DNA of 64,000 nt from assembly GCF_003234565.1 (NCBI RefSeq), contig NZ_QKTU01000008.1, positions 1 to 64,000 of the forward strand. The letters run 5' to 3'. The notes under the pieces were generated by a model. That model was not told where the DNA came from. It ran no database searches and saw only the letters and a list, made by a program, of their open reading frames with translations. This document shows, piece after piece, positions 35,210 through 43,347 of the stretch; position 1 is the first letter of the stretch; the number at the start of each line of letters is the position of its first letter. The DNA is from Curtobacterium sp. MCBD17_013. Lineage in GTDB: Bacteria; Actinomycetota; Actinomycetes; Actinomycetales; Microbacteriaceae. The translations under genes and the position numbers were made by a program.

Positions 35210-35892
35210 AGATCCTCATCGCCGACGACGACGCCCAGCTCGTCCGGGCACTCTCCGTCACCCTCGGTGCGCGCGGCTACGAGATCGTGACCGCACGCGA
35301 CGGTCGGGCCGCACTCGACGCGGTCATCACGCAGCGCCCGGACCTCGTGCTCCTCGACCTCGGCATGCCGCGGCTCGACGGCCTCGGGGTGCTCGAGGCG
35401 CTCCGGGCGTGGACCCAGGTGCCCGTGCTCGTGCTGTCCGGACGCACGGACTCCGCCGACAAGGTGGACTCCCTCGACGCGGGCGCGGACGACTACGTGA
35501 CGAAGCCGTTCCAGATGGACGAGCTCCTGGCCCGCCTCCGGGCGCTCGGCCGTCGACGAGCGTCGGCCGAGGAGGTCCCGACCGTCCGGATCGGCGACCT
35601 CGTGGTCGACCTCGCCGCCAAGCAGGTCACGCGGGCCGAGGGATCCGGCACACCCGTGCGGCTCACCCCGACGGAGTGGCGGCTGCTCGAGGTCCTCCTC
35701 GCGCACCCGGATCGACTCATGACCCGCGAGATGCTCCTCACCGAGGTGTGGGGTCCGTCGCACGGGGGCGACAGCGGGTACCTGCGGCTGTACATGGCGC
35801 AGCTGCGGAAGAAGCTCGAGCCGGATCCGGCGAGCCCGCGGTACCTCGTCACCGAGGCGGGGATGGGCTACCGGTTCTCACCGACGGGCTGA
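35206..35892 (+). CDS. kdpE: Response regulator KdpE
   Basis: 228-aa OmpR/PhoB-class regulator. Receiver: Asp7-Asp9 acidic pocket, phosphoacceptor Asp51 (LVLLDLGMP), KPF switch Lys. C-terminal winged helix with LTPTEWRLLEVL and GDSGYLRLYMAQLRKKLEPD, typical of KdpE. GTG start overlapping the kinase TGA (GTGA). It probably controls the kdp operon transcribed away on the other strand. Its last 25 bp overlap the convergent acyltransferase gene. Confidence 0.93.
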   Translation: MKILIADDDAQLVRALSVTLGARGYEIVTARDGRAALDAVITQRPDLVLLDLGMPRLDGLGVLEALRAWTQVPVLVLSGRTDSADKVDSLDAGADDYVTKPFQMDELLARLRALGRRRASAEEVPTVRIGDLVVDLAAKQVTRAEGSGTPVRLTPTEWRLLEVLLAHPDRLMTREMLLTEVWGPSHGGDSGYLRLYMAQLRKKLEPDPASPRYLVTEAGMGYRFSPTG

Positions 35893-37019
35893 GCACGGGC
35901 CTCCCGGGTGCGACGCACCATCGGGCGCCCCGTCAGCGGCAGGCTGAGCGGCGTCCACCGGAACACCTCGGTCGTGACGACCGCACCGATCACGACGAGG
36001 ACGTACGCGATCGGCACGCGCAGGGCGGCGGGGTTCGACGGTGCCGTGATGCCGAGCGCGAGCAGGATCGTGATCATCGCCGGATGGCTGAGGAAGATCC
36101 CGAACGACCGGTCCGACGCCCACGCGAGCGTCCGGTCGTCCCACGAACCCGGGCGGCGGTGGTCCGCCCACCAGGCGCCGACGCTCAGCAGGGCGAGTGT
36201 CGCGACCGTGCTCCACACGAGCTGCACGGGCTGCATCTCGTCCGAGGCGTCGCTGAGGTCGAGGCCGATGTGACGGTTCAGCGCGTAGACGGCGAGGGCG
36301 AGCACGGCGGTGGCGGTGAGTGCGACCGCGAGGACGACCCGGTGCCTGCGCACCCACCTCAGCACCGCGTCGGCATGCGCGCCGGCGACGACGCCGCCCA
36401 CGACGAAGAACAGGTAGCTCGTGAACACACTCGTCAGGGAGCCGTGCGTCCAGGCGACGGTCGCGGGCTCGTACCGCGCGACCCAGAACACCGCGCCCTG
36501 GACGAGGAACGCGACCGAGAGGAACAGCAGGTGGGCCTCGGGGAACCGCCGCACGGCCCAGATGAACGCCGGGATCACGAGGTACACCTGCATGGTCACG
36601 AGCAGGAAGTACAGCTGCTCCGCCGCGTCGCCCCGCAGGAGCGCCTGCCCCCAGTCGACGAGCCGGGCGATCGGGTCCCCGAGCGAGTCCGAGATCGTCG
36701 CGTTCAGGAACACGTACACGCCCGACCAGACGACGTACGGCAGCCCGACGAGCAGGAACCGCCGCGGCCAGAACCGGCGGAGCGGCCGCGGCCGACGGAG
36801 CTGCCCGTAGGTGAGCACGAACGCGGTCAGCCAGAAGAACGCCCCACGCGTGAAGTGGAGCAGGGTGAGCAGCGCGTCCGTGACGACGCCGAACCCGCCG
36901 ATGTAGTTGACGGTGTGGACGGCGATGACGCACGCGAACGTGAGGAGCCGGAGCACGTCGATCTCGTACAGGTGCGAGCGCGGCGTGGTCTGCGCTGCGG
37001 CGAGTTCGGGCTCCGACAT
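35868..37019 (-). CDS. Acyltransferase-3 family membrane protein
   Basis: 383 aa with about ten helices. The first segment YEIDVLRLLTFACVIAVHTVNYI contains the R/H catalytic-type residues of acyltransferase-3 (OafA/YiaH-like) proteins, which transfer acyl groups to surface sugars, peptidoglycan or lipids. A gene with its own promoter: ATG at 37019 follows TAGCGT by 7 nt. Its 3' end overlaps kdpE convergently by 25 bp. The acceptor is unknown. Confidence 0.83.
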   Translation of the reverse strand: MSEPELAAAQTTPRSHLYEIDVLRLLTFACVIAVHTVNYIGGFGVVTDALLTLLHFTRGAFFWLTAFVLTYGQLRRPRPLRRFWPRRFLLVGLPYVVWSGVYVFLNATISDSLGDPIARLVDWGQALLRGDAAEQLYFLLVTMQVYLVIPAFIWAVRRFPEAHLLFLSVAFLVQGAVFWVARYEPATVAWTHGSLTSVFTSYLFFVVGGVVAGAHADAVLRWVRRHRVVLAVALTATAVLALAVYALNRHIGLDLSDASDEMQPVQLVWSTVATLALLSVGAWWADHRRPGSWDDRTLAWASDRSFGIFLSHPAMITILLALGITAPSNPAALRVPIAYVLVVIGAVVTTEVFRWTPLSLPLTGRPMVRRTREARAQPVGENR

Positions 37020-37026
37020 CCGGGGC

Positions 37027-37032
37027 ACGCTA
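37027..37032 (-). promoter_or_regulatory. -10 element TAGCGT of acyltransferase gene
   Basis: TAGCGT on the minus strand, 7 nt before the ATG at 37019, identical to the elements at 15463 and 40669. Supports the chosen start and a leaderless mRNA. Confidence 0.5.
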
Positions 37033-37103
37033 GGCGCGGGAGCTATGCAGGACGTCCATCGGCCGCCACGATGACCGACCGCGCCAGAGGTCCGACCTCG
37101 GGG

Positions 37104-37493
37104 TCACGCCCCGCGTACGCCGCCCCGCAGCAACAGCAGCGCGAGGAGGGACAGCAGGAGCGCGACGACGAGCGCCACCTCCGGGTGGCCGATGAGCGCG
37201 AGCACGGCGACCGTCAGCACACCGACGACGCCCACCGCCGCGAGGCCCACCTGGCGCGCGATCCGGCCCGTGGGCTGGTCGCGGTCGGGGGACCGTGGGC
37301 CGAGCGGCCGGTCGTCCCGCCGGTCCGTCAGGAACCCGACCACGGCGGCCGCGATGAGCAGTGGTGATGCGACGAGTGGGGACCACGACGGCGAGCCGGC
37401 GAGGACGAGGAGGCCGTCGACCACGAGGACGACGAGGAATGCGACACTCCGGATCACCAGGGCCCGGTGCGAACGTCCGCCCGTGCGTGCCAC
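37104..37493 (-). CDS. Four-helix small membrane protein
   Basis: 129 aa with hydrophobic segments at about 15-37, 43-62, 85-103 and 107-126 and a charged Arg/Asp loop between helices 2 and 3. No recognised domain. The GTG start (37493) was chosen because an upstream extension overlaps the neighbouring gene in a different frame and is low-complexity. Function unknown. Confidence 0.55.
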   Translation of the reverse strand: MARTGGRSHRALVIRSVAFLVVLVVDGLLVLAGSPSWSPLVASPLLIAAAVVGFLTDRRDDRPLGPRSPDRDQPTGRIARQVGLAAVGVVGVLTVAVLALIGHPEVALVVALLLSLLALLLLRGGVRGA

Positions 37494-37500
37494 GGTGTGA

Positions 37501-37854
37501 CTACCGAGGGCCGGTCGTGTTGTCGCCGGCGCCGTTGTCCGACGCCTGGAACGGCAGGTGGATGTCACCCGCCTCGGGCTCGACGTCGCCGACGTCGTCC
37601 GCGCCGCCGGTCCCCGGCGCCGTCACGACCTTCGACGGGTCGATGCCGTCCTCCGCCAGGTCGGCGTCGTCGCGCTGGAGGTCCTGCGCGGCCTCCGTTT
37701 CGGCGTCGCTCGAGGGGCTGTACGCCGTGTCCTTCACGCGGTGGGCGTGGTCGCCGATGCCGTGCTCCTGCCGTCCGGTCGACGCATCGGCCGCCTTCTG
37801 CAGCGGGCCGTGTTCGTCGCCGGCCCCCGTCTCGCGTGGTCCCAGGTCCGTCAT
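37501..37854 (-). CDS. Hydrophilic acidic hypothetical protein
   Basis: 117 aa, disordered-looking, rich in Asp, Glu, Gly and Thr, no membrane segment. The ATG at 37854 has a GGAAGGGA ribosome site; a longer frame upstream crosses the promoter of the divergent gene. Such small acidic proteins recur in this window (3637, 21686, 63811) and may be stress-related, but nothing in the sequence defines a role. Confidence 0.6.
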   Translation of the reverse strand: MTDLGPRETGAGDEHGPLQKAADASTGRQEHGIGDHAHRVKDTAYSPSSDAETEAAQDLQRDDADLAEDGIDPSKVVTAPGTGGADDVGDVEPEAGDIHLPFQASDNGAGDNTTGPR

Positions 37855-37931
37855 GCCCGTCCCTTCCGTCTGGAGGCCCGACGCTAGTCCGCCGTGACGG
37901 TGGCGTCCGCAGGCCGCCGTACCCGTGCCTC

Positions 37932-37966
37932 TTGCTTTCCGTGTTGGAAACAGTATTGTTGCCAAC
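37932..37966 (+). promoter_or_regulatory. Promoter with embedded operator directly abutting a start codon
   Basis: -35 TTGCTT (37932-37937), 16-bp spacer, -10 TATTGT (37954-37959), ATG at 37967. A dyad covers the -10: GTTGGaAACA (37943-37952), GTAT, TGTTgCCAAC (37957-37966), with one mismatch per arm. The second gene of the operon encodes a winged-helix regulator, so autoregulation is likely. Confidence 0.65.
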
Positions 37967-38446
37967 ATGGAAAACATCGACGAAAACCGGGCCTTCGGGC
38001 CGATCGACCCGCTCGCTGCCCGCGAAGCCGTCCGTGCCGCACGCGCCCGGATGACCGACCGGCTGCGCTCACCGTGGTGGTTCCACGCGCTGCACGGCCT
38101 CGGCATCGCCCTCACCGTCTACGGCGTGCGGAGCCGATCCGCGTGGGACCTCCTCCCGCTCGGCATCGGACTCGTCCTGTCCATCGGCCTGGCCCGACGC
38201 CGCACGGGCGTGGTCGGGTTCTCGCGGGCGAACCCGGACCGGTGGCAGTTCCTCCGCGCGGGCGCTCCCTGGTCCGTCATCGCCCTGGTCGTCGCCGTCG
38301 CCGCGCTCACGGCCTCGGTCGTCGTGCGCTCGTGGACCGTGCCCGAGGGCATCGTGGTGGCGACGGTCGTCGGGCTCGTGTCCGCCCTGACCGGTCCGCT
38401 CGCGGACGCGGCCGCACGGCGGTACCTCGGGCGCCGCGACGCGTGA
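37967..38446 (+). CDS. Small membrane protein of winged-helix operon
   Basis: 159 aa. A charged N-terminus and amphipathic helix lead to about four hydrophobic segments: 43-56 and 61-74 (short), 101-121 and 125-142. No catalytic motif. Leaderless: the ATG follows the operator directly. The stop overlaps the GTG of the regulator gene (GTGA), so the two are co-translated; the pair resembles the common layout in which a small membrane protein is paired with a PadR/MarR/HTH_34-type regulator. Confidence 0.75.
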   Translation: MENIDENRAFGPIDPLAAREAVRAARARMTDRLRSPWWFHALHGLGIALTVYGVRSRSAWDLLPLGIGLVLSIGLARRRTGVVGFSRANPDRWQFLRAGAPWSVIALVVAVAALTASVVVRSWTVPEGIVVATVVGLVSALTGPLADAAARRYLGRRDA

Positions 38447-38757
38447 CGGCACCGATGGAACCGACGTTCGACGCGACGATCCACGCGCCGCAGCGCCTCC
38501 AGATCTGCGCGCTGCTGGCACGCGGTGGCGAGGTCGAGTTCGCGACGTTGCGGGACGCACTCGACGTCTCGGACGCGACGCTGAGCAAGCACCTCCGGGT
38601 GCTCACCGATGCCGGTTACGTGGTGCTCCGCCGGGTCCAGCGCGACCGAGGCCACGCCCGCACCTGGGCCGGCCTGACGCGCGACGGTCGCCATGCGCTC
38701 GATGCGCACTTCGCGTACCTCAGCGCACTCGCCCCGGACGCAGGCGACCTGGGCTAG
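38443..38757 (+). CDS. Winged-helix transcriptional regulator (HTH_34/ArsR-MarR-like)
   Basis: 104 aa. HTH at about 20-65: LQICALLARGGEVEFATLRD, LDVSDATLSKHLRVL (recognition helix) and wing GYVVLRRVQRDRGHARTW. No metal-binding cysteines. It probably represses its own operon through the dyad at 37943-37966. Its stop interlocks with the convergent TetR stop (CTAG, 38754-38757). Confidence 0.82.
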   Translation: MTAPMEPTFDATIHAPQRLQICALLARGGEVEFATLRDALDVSDATLSKHLRVLTDAGYVVLRRVQRDRGHARTWAGLTRDGRHALDAHFAYLSALAPDAGDLG

Positions 38758-39368
38758 ACCACGCGCCAGTCGCGGACCAGCACGCCGAGCGCGCGGTCGA
38801 ACGCCGCCTGCATGTCCATCTGCGGGCGGAGCAGGAACTGCATCCACAGCCCTTCCCAGAGCCCGAGGATGAGCTCGGCGGCGTGGTCCGCCTGCAGGTC
38901 GTGGGGCAAGCGCCCCATCGCGATGTCGTGTTCGACCGCGGTCAGGATGGTCTGGTGGAACGCCTCGTAGCGCGTCTGCAGGTAGGGAGCGCTCGGGTGC
39001 GTCGGGTCCATCGCCTCCGCGAGCACCATGACGAGCAACCGTGCCATCACGGGGTCGTCGAGGTTCTCCTCGACCAGGCGACGCATGAACTCGAGCACGC
39101 CGTGGTCCCGTCCGACGTCCAGGAGGTGCGCGGTCCGGAGGGTCTGCCAGTGGTGCAGGGTGGCCATGACGAGCCCCGGCCACGTGGGGAAGTGCTCGCC
39201 GACCTGCTCCAGGGTCATCCCGGCCTCGTCCGCGACGTCCCGCAACGTCGTGCGGCGGTAGGACTGGCGGGACAGCACCCGCAGGGCCGCCTCGACGATG
39301 CCGATGCGGACGTCCACGGCCGCGAGCGTCTGGGTGGCCGACTCGGTGGTGTCGGTCGTCGTTTCCAT
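38754..39368 (-). CDS. TetR-family regulator divergent from Old Yellow Enzyme gene
   Basis: 204 aa. N-terminal HTH (about 22-66: RTTLRDVADEAGMTLEQVGE, HFPTWPGLV) and a helical ligand domain. Divergent arrangement with an OYE-type reductase matches NemR/NemA in E. coli, but this protein contains no cysteine, so thiol sensing of electrophiles as in NemR is not possible. It is similar to the second TetR at 54699 (both have H-HFP-W-GLV after the HTH). The 111-bp gap to the OYE gene should contain its operator; no perfect palindrome stands out. Confidence 0.85.
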   Translation of the reverse strand: METTTDTTESATQTLAAVDVRIGIVEAALRVLSRQSYRRTTLRDVADEAGMTLEQVGEHFPTWPGLVMATLHHWQTLRTAHLLDVGRDHGVLEFMRRLVEENLDDPVMARLLVMVLAEAMDPTHPSAPYLQTRYEAFHQTILTAVEHDIAMGRLPHDLQADHAAELILGLWEGLWMQFLLRPQMDMQAAFDRALGVLVRDWRVV

Positions 39369-39479
39369 CAGGGTGGTCCTCCTGCGGTGGGCGTCGCGTC
39401 ATGGGTGGTGCGCGGTCCTTCCATGCAAGCGGTGGCGGGAGCCTGTGGAAAGCGCCCGTTCTGGGGGTCAAGTTGCGGA

Positions 39480-40586
39480 ATGGAACAACCCGGATCGCGG
39501 TTCGGGCCTCGTGTGAACCTCTTCGACCCCGCCCAGTTCGGCGACCTCCAGCTCCGCAACCGCATCGTCATGGCCCCGCTCACGCGCACCCGCGCCGGGG
39601 TCGACGGCGTCCCGAACGACCTGCTCGTCGAGCACTACGCGCAGCGCGCCGGGCTCGGCATGATCGTCACCGAGGGGACCTGGCCGGTGCAGGAATCCCG
39701 CTCGTACCCCGGCCAGCCGGGCATCGAGACGGACGAGCAGGTCGCCGGGTGGGCCCGGGTCGCCGACGCGGTGCACGCCGCCGGGGGCACGATCGTGATG
39801 CAGCTCATGCACGGCGGCCGCGTCTCCCACACCGACATCTCGCTGACGCCGCGCATCGTCGGCCCGAGCGCCCTCGCGGCGCCGGGTGAGGCACACACGC
39901 CGCTCGGCAAGGCCGAGTACCCGGTGCCGCACGCCCTCACCACCGACGAGGTGCACGTGGTCGTCGAGCAGTTCGTCGCCGCAGCCCGCAACGCGATCCG
40001 CGCCGGGCTCGACGGCGTCGAGGTCCACGGCGCGAACGGGTACCTGGTGCACCAGTTCCTCTCGCCCGCGTCGAACGAGCGCACGGACGAGTACGGCGGG
40101 ACGCCGGAGAACCGGGCGCGCCTCGCGGTCGAGGTGACCGCCGCGGTGGCCGCTGCCGTCGGTGCCGGCCGGACGGGCATCCGCCTCTCCCCGGAGCACA
40201 ACATCCAGGGTGCGCTCGAGACCGACCGCGACGACCTCGTCGCGACGTACACGGCCGTGGCCGAGGGACTCGCCCCGCTCGGGCTCGCGTTCGTCGACGT
40301 GCTCCACGCCGAGCCCGCCGGTGACTTCGTGCAGGGGATCCGGCGCACCATCGGCGCGCCGTTCATCGCGAACAGCGGGTTCAGCGCGCCGACCACCCGG
40401 ACCGAGGCGATCGGTCTCGTCGAGGCTGGTCTCGCCGACGCCGTCGGGGTCGGGCGCGCCGCCATCGCGAACCCCGACCTCGCCACCCGTTGGGAGCGCG
40501 ACGCCGAGGAGAACACCCCGAACCCGGCGACCTTCTACGGCACGACGGCCGAGGGGTACACGGACTACCCGGCGCTCAGCGCCTGA
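39480..40586 (+). CDS. Alkene reductase, Old Yellow Enzyme family (NemA-like)
   Basis: 368-aa FMN TIM-barrel oxidoreductase reducing activated C=C bonds or nitro/ester compounds with NAD(P)H. LFDPAQFGDLQLRNRIVMAP begins the conserved part; substrate pair His183/Asn186 and Tyr188 in HGANGYLVHQF, then SNERTDEYGG. FMN/phosphate sites ANSGFS and GVGRAAIANPD are near the end. ATG at 39480 or the GTG 11 codons later are both possible starts. Divergent from TetR, consistent with induction by electrophiles. Confidence 0.92.
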   Translation: MEQPGSRFGPRVNLFDPAQFGDLQLRNRIVMAPLTRTRAGVDGVPNDLLVEHYAQRAGLGMIVTEGTWPVQESRSYPGQPGIETDEQVAGWARVADAVHAAGGTIVMQLMHGGRVSHTDISLTPRIVGPSALAAPGEAHTPLGKAEYPVPHALTTDEVHVVVEQFVAAARNAIRAGLDGVEVHGANGYLVHQFLSPASNERTDEYGGTPENRARLAVEVTAAVAAAVGAGRTGIRLSPEHNIQGALETDRDDLVATYTAVAEGLAPLGLAFVDVLHAEPAGDFVQGIRRTIGAPFIANSGFSAPTTRTEAIGLVEAGLADAVGVGRAAIANPDLATRWERDAEENTPNPATFYGTTAEGYTDYPALSA

Positions 40587-40635
40587 TCGCACGACCCGAC
40601 GCCCTCCGACCGCGCACGGACGTGGCACCGCATCG

Positions 40636-40651
40636 CGTCCGGAACCGGACG
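40636..40651. terminator. Short hairpin after OYE gene
   Basis: CGTCCGG and CCGGACG around AA, 50 bp after the reductase stop and 30 bp before the next gene. No T-tract. Confidence 0.35.
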
Positions 40652-40668
40652 TGACGACGGGCGCACGA

Positions 40669-40674
40669 TAGCGT
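40669..40674 (+). promoter_or_regulatory. -10 element TAGCGT of EEP gene
   Basis: TAGCGT, 7 nt before the GTG at 40682; same hexamer and spacing class as 15463 and 37027. Indicates a leaderless transcript. Confidence 0.5.
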
Positions 40675-40681
40675 CGACGGC

Positions 40682-41509
40682 GTGAGCAGTCCCTCCACGA
40701 CCGGCGGAGCCGCGACGCTCCGCACCGCCGTGCCCCTGACGGTGATGACCTACAACGTCAAGAACCACCACCACGACCCGGCGCACGACTGGGCGGACCG
40801 CCTGCCGCTGCTCGTGGCGATCATCCGGCGGAACGACCCCGACGTGCTCTGCGTGCAGGAGGCGTTCCACGCGCAGATGGAGGACCTCCGAGCAGCGCTG
40901 CCCGAGTACGGCGACATCGGCCAGGGACGCGAGGGCGGCGAGCGCGGCGAGTACGCGGCGGTGTTCCACCGACGGGACCGCGTGGCGGTCGAGGAGGACG
41001 GCGCGTTCTGGCTGTCGGACACCCCGGACGCCGTCGGGTCGAACACCTGGAACACCTCACACGTCCGGATGGCGACCTGGGGGCGCTTCCACGACCTCGT
41101 CACCGACGAGCGCTTCACGCTCCTGACGACCCACACCGACTACGTCCAGACGTCCCGGGGCGCCGAGGTGCGCCGGATGAGCGCGGACCTCATCGCCGCG
41201 CGCCTCGCCGATGCCTCCGGGCCGGTCGTCGTCACGGGGGACTTCAACGAGGGCGCGGGGCTCGCCGCGGCGTCGGAACGCTTGGCGGTCGCGGGGTTCG
41301 CGGACGCCTGGACGCGCGCCGGTTCCGACGACCCCGTGTCGAGCTTCAACGGCTGGGAGCCGCCCGTGGACGGGGGCGTCCGGATCGACTGGATCCTGAC
41401 GCGCGGACCCGTGGAGGTCGAGGGCATCCGCATCGACCACGACGACCCGAGCACCTGGGCGGCGAGCGACCACTTCCCGGTGGTGGCGCGGCTCGTCCTC
41501 GGCGTCTGA
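40682..41509 (+). CDS. Endonuclease/exonuclease/phosphatase family protein
   Basis: 275 aa, complete EEP (DNase I-like) fold. Metal and catalytic residues: Asn in TYNVKN (about 23-28), Glu in VLCVQEAF, Asp/Asn in VTGDFNEG, Asp in RIDWIL and Asp-His in SDHFPV. No signal peptide, so probably cytoplasmic. The family includes nucleases and phosphodiesterases of lipids or sugars; substrate not predictable. Confidence 0.88.
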   Translation: MSSPSTTGGAATLRTAVPLTVMTYNVKNHHHDPAHDWADRLPLLVAIIRRNDPDVLCVQEAFHAQMEDLRAALPEYGDIGQGREGGERGEYAAVFHRRDRVAVEEDGAFWLSDTPDAVGSNTWNTSHVRMATWGRFHDLVTDERFTLLTTHTDYVQTSRGAEVRRMSADLIAARLADASGPVVVTGDFNEGAGLAAASERLAVAGFADAWTRAGSDDPVSSFNGWEPPVDGGVRIDWILTRGPVEVEGIRIDHDDPSTWAASDHFPVVARLVLGV

Positions 41510-41515
41510 CGCCCG

Positions 41516-41581
41516 CCCGCGAGATCGCACTCGTTGCCCCTCTCGGGAGCTCCAGAGCGGCAGCAGGTGCGATCTCGCGGG
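41516..41581. repeat. 15-bp inverted repeat, GAGATCGCAC type
   Basis: CCCGCGAGATCGCAC (41516-41530) and GTGCGATCTCGCGGG (41567-41581) are perfect arms around 36 nt that contain a smaller GGGAGCTCC palindrome. It fills most of the gap between two plus-strand genes. Another intergenic hairpin at 52649-52700 has the same AGATCGC/GCGATCT flanks. Confidence 0.6.
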
Positions 41582-41603
41582 GACGGGTGGGCATCATGGC
41601 GGC

Positions 41604-42368
41604 GTGCCGATCCAGGTCTTCGACAGCCACCTCCACGTCATCGATCCGCGGTTCCCGCTCGTGCCGAACGAGGGGTACCTCCCGCCGCGGTTCACGGTGG
41701 ACGACTACCGGACCCGCACGGCGGCGTTCGACGTGATCGGCGGCGTCGTGGTGTCCGGTTCGTTCCAGGGCGTCGACACGACGTACCTCCTCGACGCGCT
41801 GGACCGGCTCGGACCGTCGTTCGTCGGCGTCGTGAACGTGCCGACGGACATCGCCGACGACGGACTCCGGGCGCTCGCCGCGGCCGGGGTCCGTGGGATC
41901 CGCTGCAACCTGTACCGCGGCGGATCCACGGCGGTGACCGATCTCGTGGCGCTCGGGCGTCGAGCGTGGGACGTCGCCGGCATGCACGTCGAGCTGTACC
42001 TCGACGCGGCGGATCTCGCCGAACTCGAGCCGGTGCTCCGGGCGCTGCCTCGTGCCTCCGTCGACCACCTCGGGATGACGCACGCGCACCGGGACGTCCT
42101 GCTGCGTCTCGTCGAGCGCGGGCTCCGTGTCAAGGCGACCGGGTTCGGCCGCGTGGACCTCGACGTGCGCGAGACCCTCGCCGCCATCCGCCGGGTGGAC
42201 CCGCGCGCGCTCCTGTTCGGGACGGACCTGCCGAGCACGCGAGCGCGGCGACCGTTCCGGGACGAGGACGTCGCCGTGGCCGTCGAGGGGCTCGATCCCG
42301 ACGACGCCCGGGCCGTGCTCGTCGACAACGCGGTCGCCTTCTACCGGGTCGGGACCCCGCTCGACTGA
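41604..42368 (+). CDS. Amidohydrolase-2 family (TIM-barrel metal hydrolase)
   Basis: 254 aa. DSHLHV at residues 7-12 is the N-terminal HxH metal site; a later His block (DHLGMTHAH), and GTDLPS with the catalytic Asp near 209. Family members are decarboxylases or lactonases of small carboxylic acids. The GTG start follows CATCAT by 6 nt. No pathway genes adjoin, so the substrate is unknown. Confidence 0.82.
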   Translation: MPIQVFDSHLHVIDPRFPLVPNEGYLPPRFTVDDYRTRTAAFDVIGGVVVSGSFQGVDTTYLLDALDRLGPSFVGVVNVPTDIADDGLRALAAAGVRGIRCNLYRGGSTAVTDLVALGRRAWDVAGMHVELYLDAADLAELEPVLRALPRASVDHLGMTHAHRDVLLRLVERGLRVKATGFGRVDLDVRETLAAIRRVDPRALLFGTDLPSTRARRPFRDEDVAVAVEGLDPDDARAVLVDNAVAFYRVGTPLD

Positions 42369-42380
42369 GACCGGCGCGGA

Positions 42381-43148
42381 CTAGCAGTCGTCGGACGAGT
42401 GCACCGGCATGGGCGATCCGATGACGGCGACCTCGGTGCCCTTCGTGATCGCGGAGACGCCGTCGACCTCGGCGTCGGAGGCGTCCGGATCGAGGACCCA
42501 GCCCTCCTGCAGCACGATCTGCCAGTTCGCGCGGTCACCCGAGGCGTAGGACTCCTTGTCGCGGCCCGAGGCCGTGGCGACGCGCTCGCGGATGTCGTCG
42601 CCGACGGTGACACCGTTGGGCCCCTGGAGGTGCACGGTGGCCCCCGACCGTCCGGTGATCGACGCCTTGAGCATGCGGATGTCGACGGCGTTCCCGCGGG
42701 TGGACGTCTGCGCGAGGTCGACGACCCGGAGGCCTCGGCCCCACGTGTACGACGTGCTCGCCGGGACACAGGTGCCGCCGTCGCCCACCGCCGTGCGGGT
42801 GATCCGCGGCTTGCCGAGCAGTCGACGGAGGAGGCCGACGGTGGCGTCGCCGTCGGTCATCGGCGCGACCGCGACGAGGTCGTCGCCGTCGGACAGCCGG
42901 AGCTGCTCGGCGTCGAGTTCGATGACGTCGACGGTCCGCAGGCTGGCGGCGCTGATCGTCGTGTCGGTGCTCGGCTCGCCTTCGGTCCTCAGGAGGCTGG
43001 CGGTCTCGACCACGCGCGGCGTGGCGACGGCAGCGCCTGCCCCGTCGGTGGTGGCCCCGGCGATCGCCGCGGTCCCCGGGGTGCTGCATCCGCCGAGCAG
43101 CAGCGCACCCACGACGAGCGTGGGCAGCAGCAGCGTTCGAGCGGTCAT
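42381..43148 (-). CDS. Putative lipoprotein of unknown function
   Basis: 255 aa. Signal peptide ending in lipobox LLGGC with Cys21, then a Thr/Ala/Gly linker and a soluble domain with a central GTCVPASTSYTWGRGLR block. The protein ends in DDC, so the two remaining Cys could form a disulfide outside. The ATG at 43148 was chosen to give a standard signal length; its ribosome site is weak. No family recognised. Confidence 0.7.
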   Translation of the reverse strand: MTARTLLLPTLVVGALLLGGCSTPGTAAIAGATTDGAGAAVATPRVVETASLLRTEGEPSTDTTISAASLRTVDVIELDAEQLRLSDGDDLVAVAPMTDGDATVGLLRRLLGKPRITRTAVGDGGTCVPASTSYTWGRGLRVVDLAQTSTRGNAVDIRMLKASITGRSGATVHLQGPNGVTVGDDIRERVATASGRDKESYASGDRANWQIVLQEGWVLDPDASDAEVDGVSAITKGTEVAVIGSPMPVHSSDDC

Positions 43149-43238
43149 CACTCGACCGTAGGGGCCGTGGGGGCTCCCGCGACCGGCATTCATCGAATCG
43201 CAACGTCCCCGTGTCCGCATCGTGACCTGCGGACCGGT

Positions 43239-43257
43239 GTCGGCCCTCCGGGCCGAC
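43239..43257 (-). terminator. Hairpin downstream of P450 operon
   Basis: GTCGGCCC and GGGCCGAC with a 3-nt loop, about 90 bp after the last gene of the catabolic operon and 91 bp upstream of the lipoprotein gene. Probable end of the operon transcript. Confidence 0.5.
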
Positions 43258-43347
43258 GCTGCCGCAGCATGGGGAGGTACGCGACGATCCCCGCGATCGT
43301 CGTCGCGTTGAGCGTGGGCCCGGACGCGATCGCAGGAAAGGGGGGTG

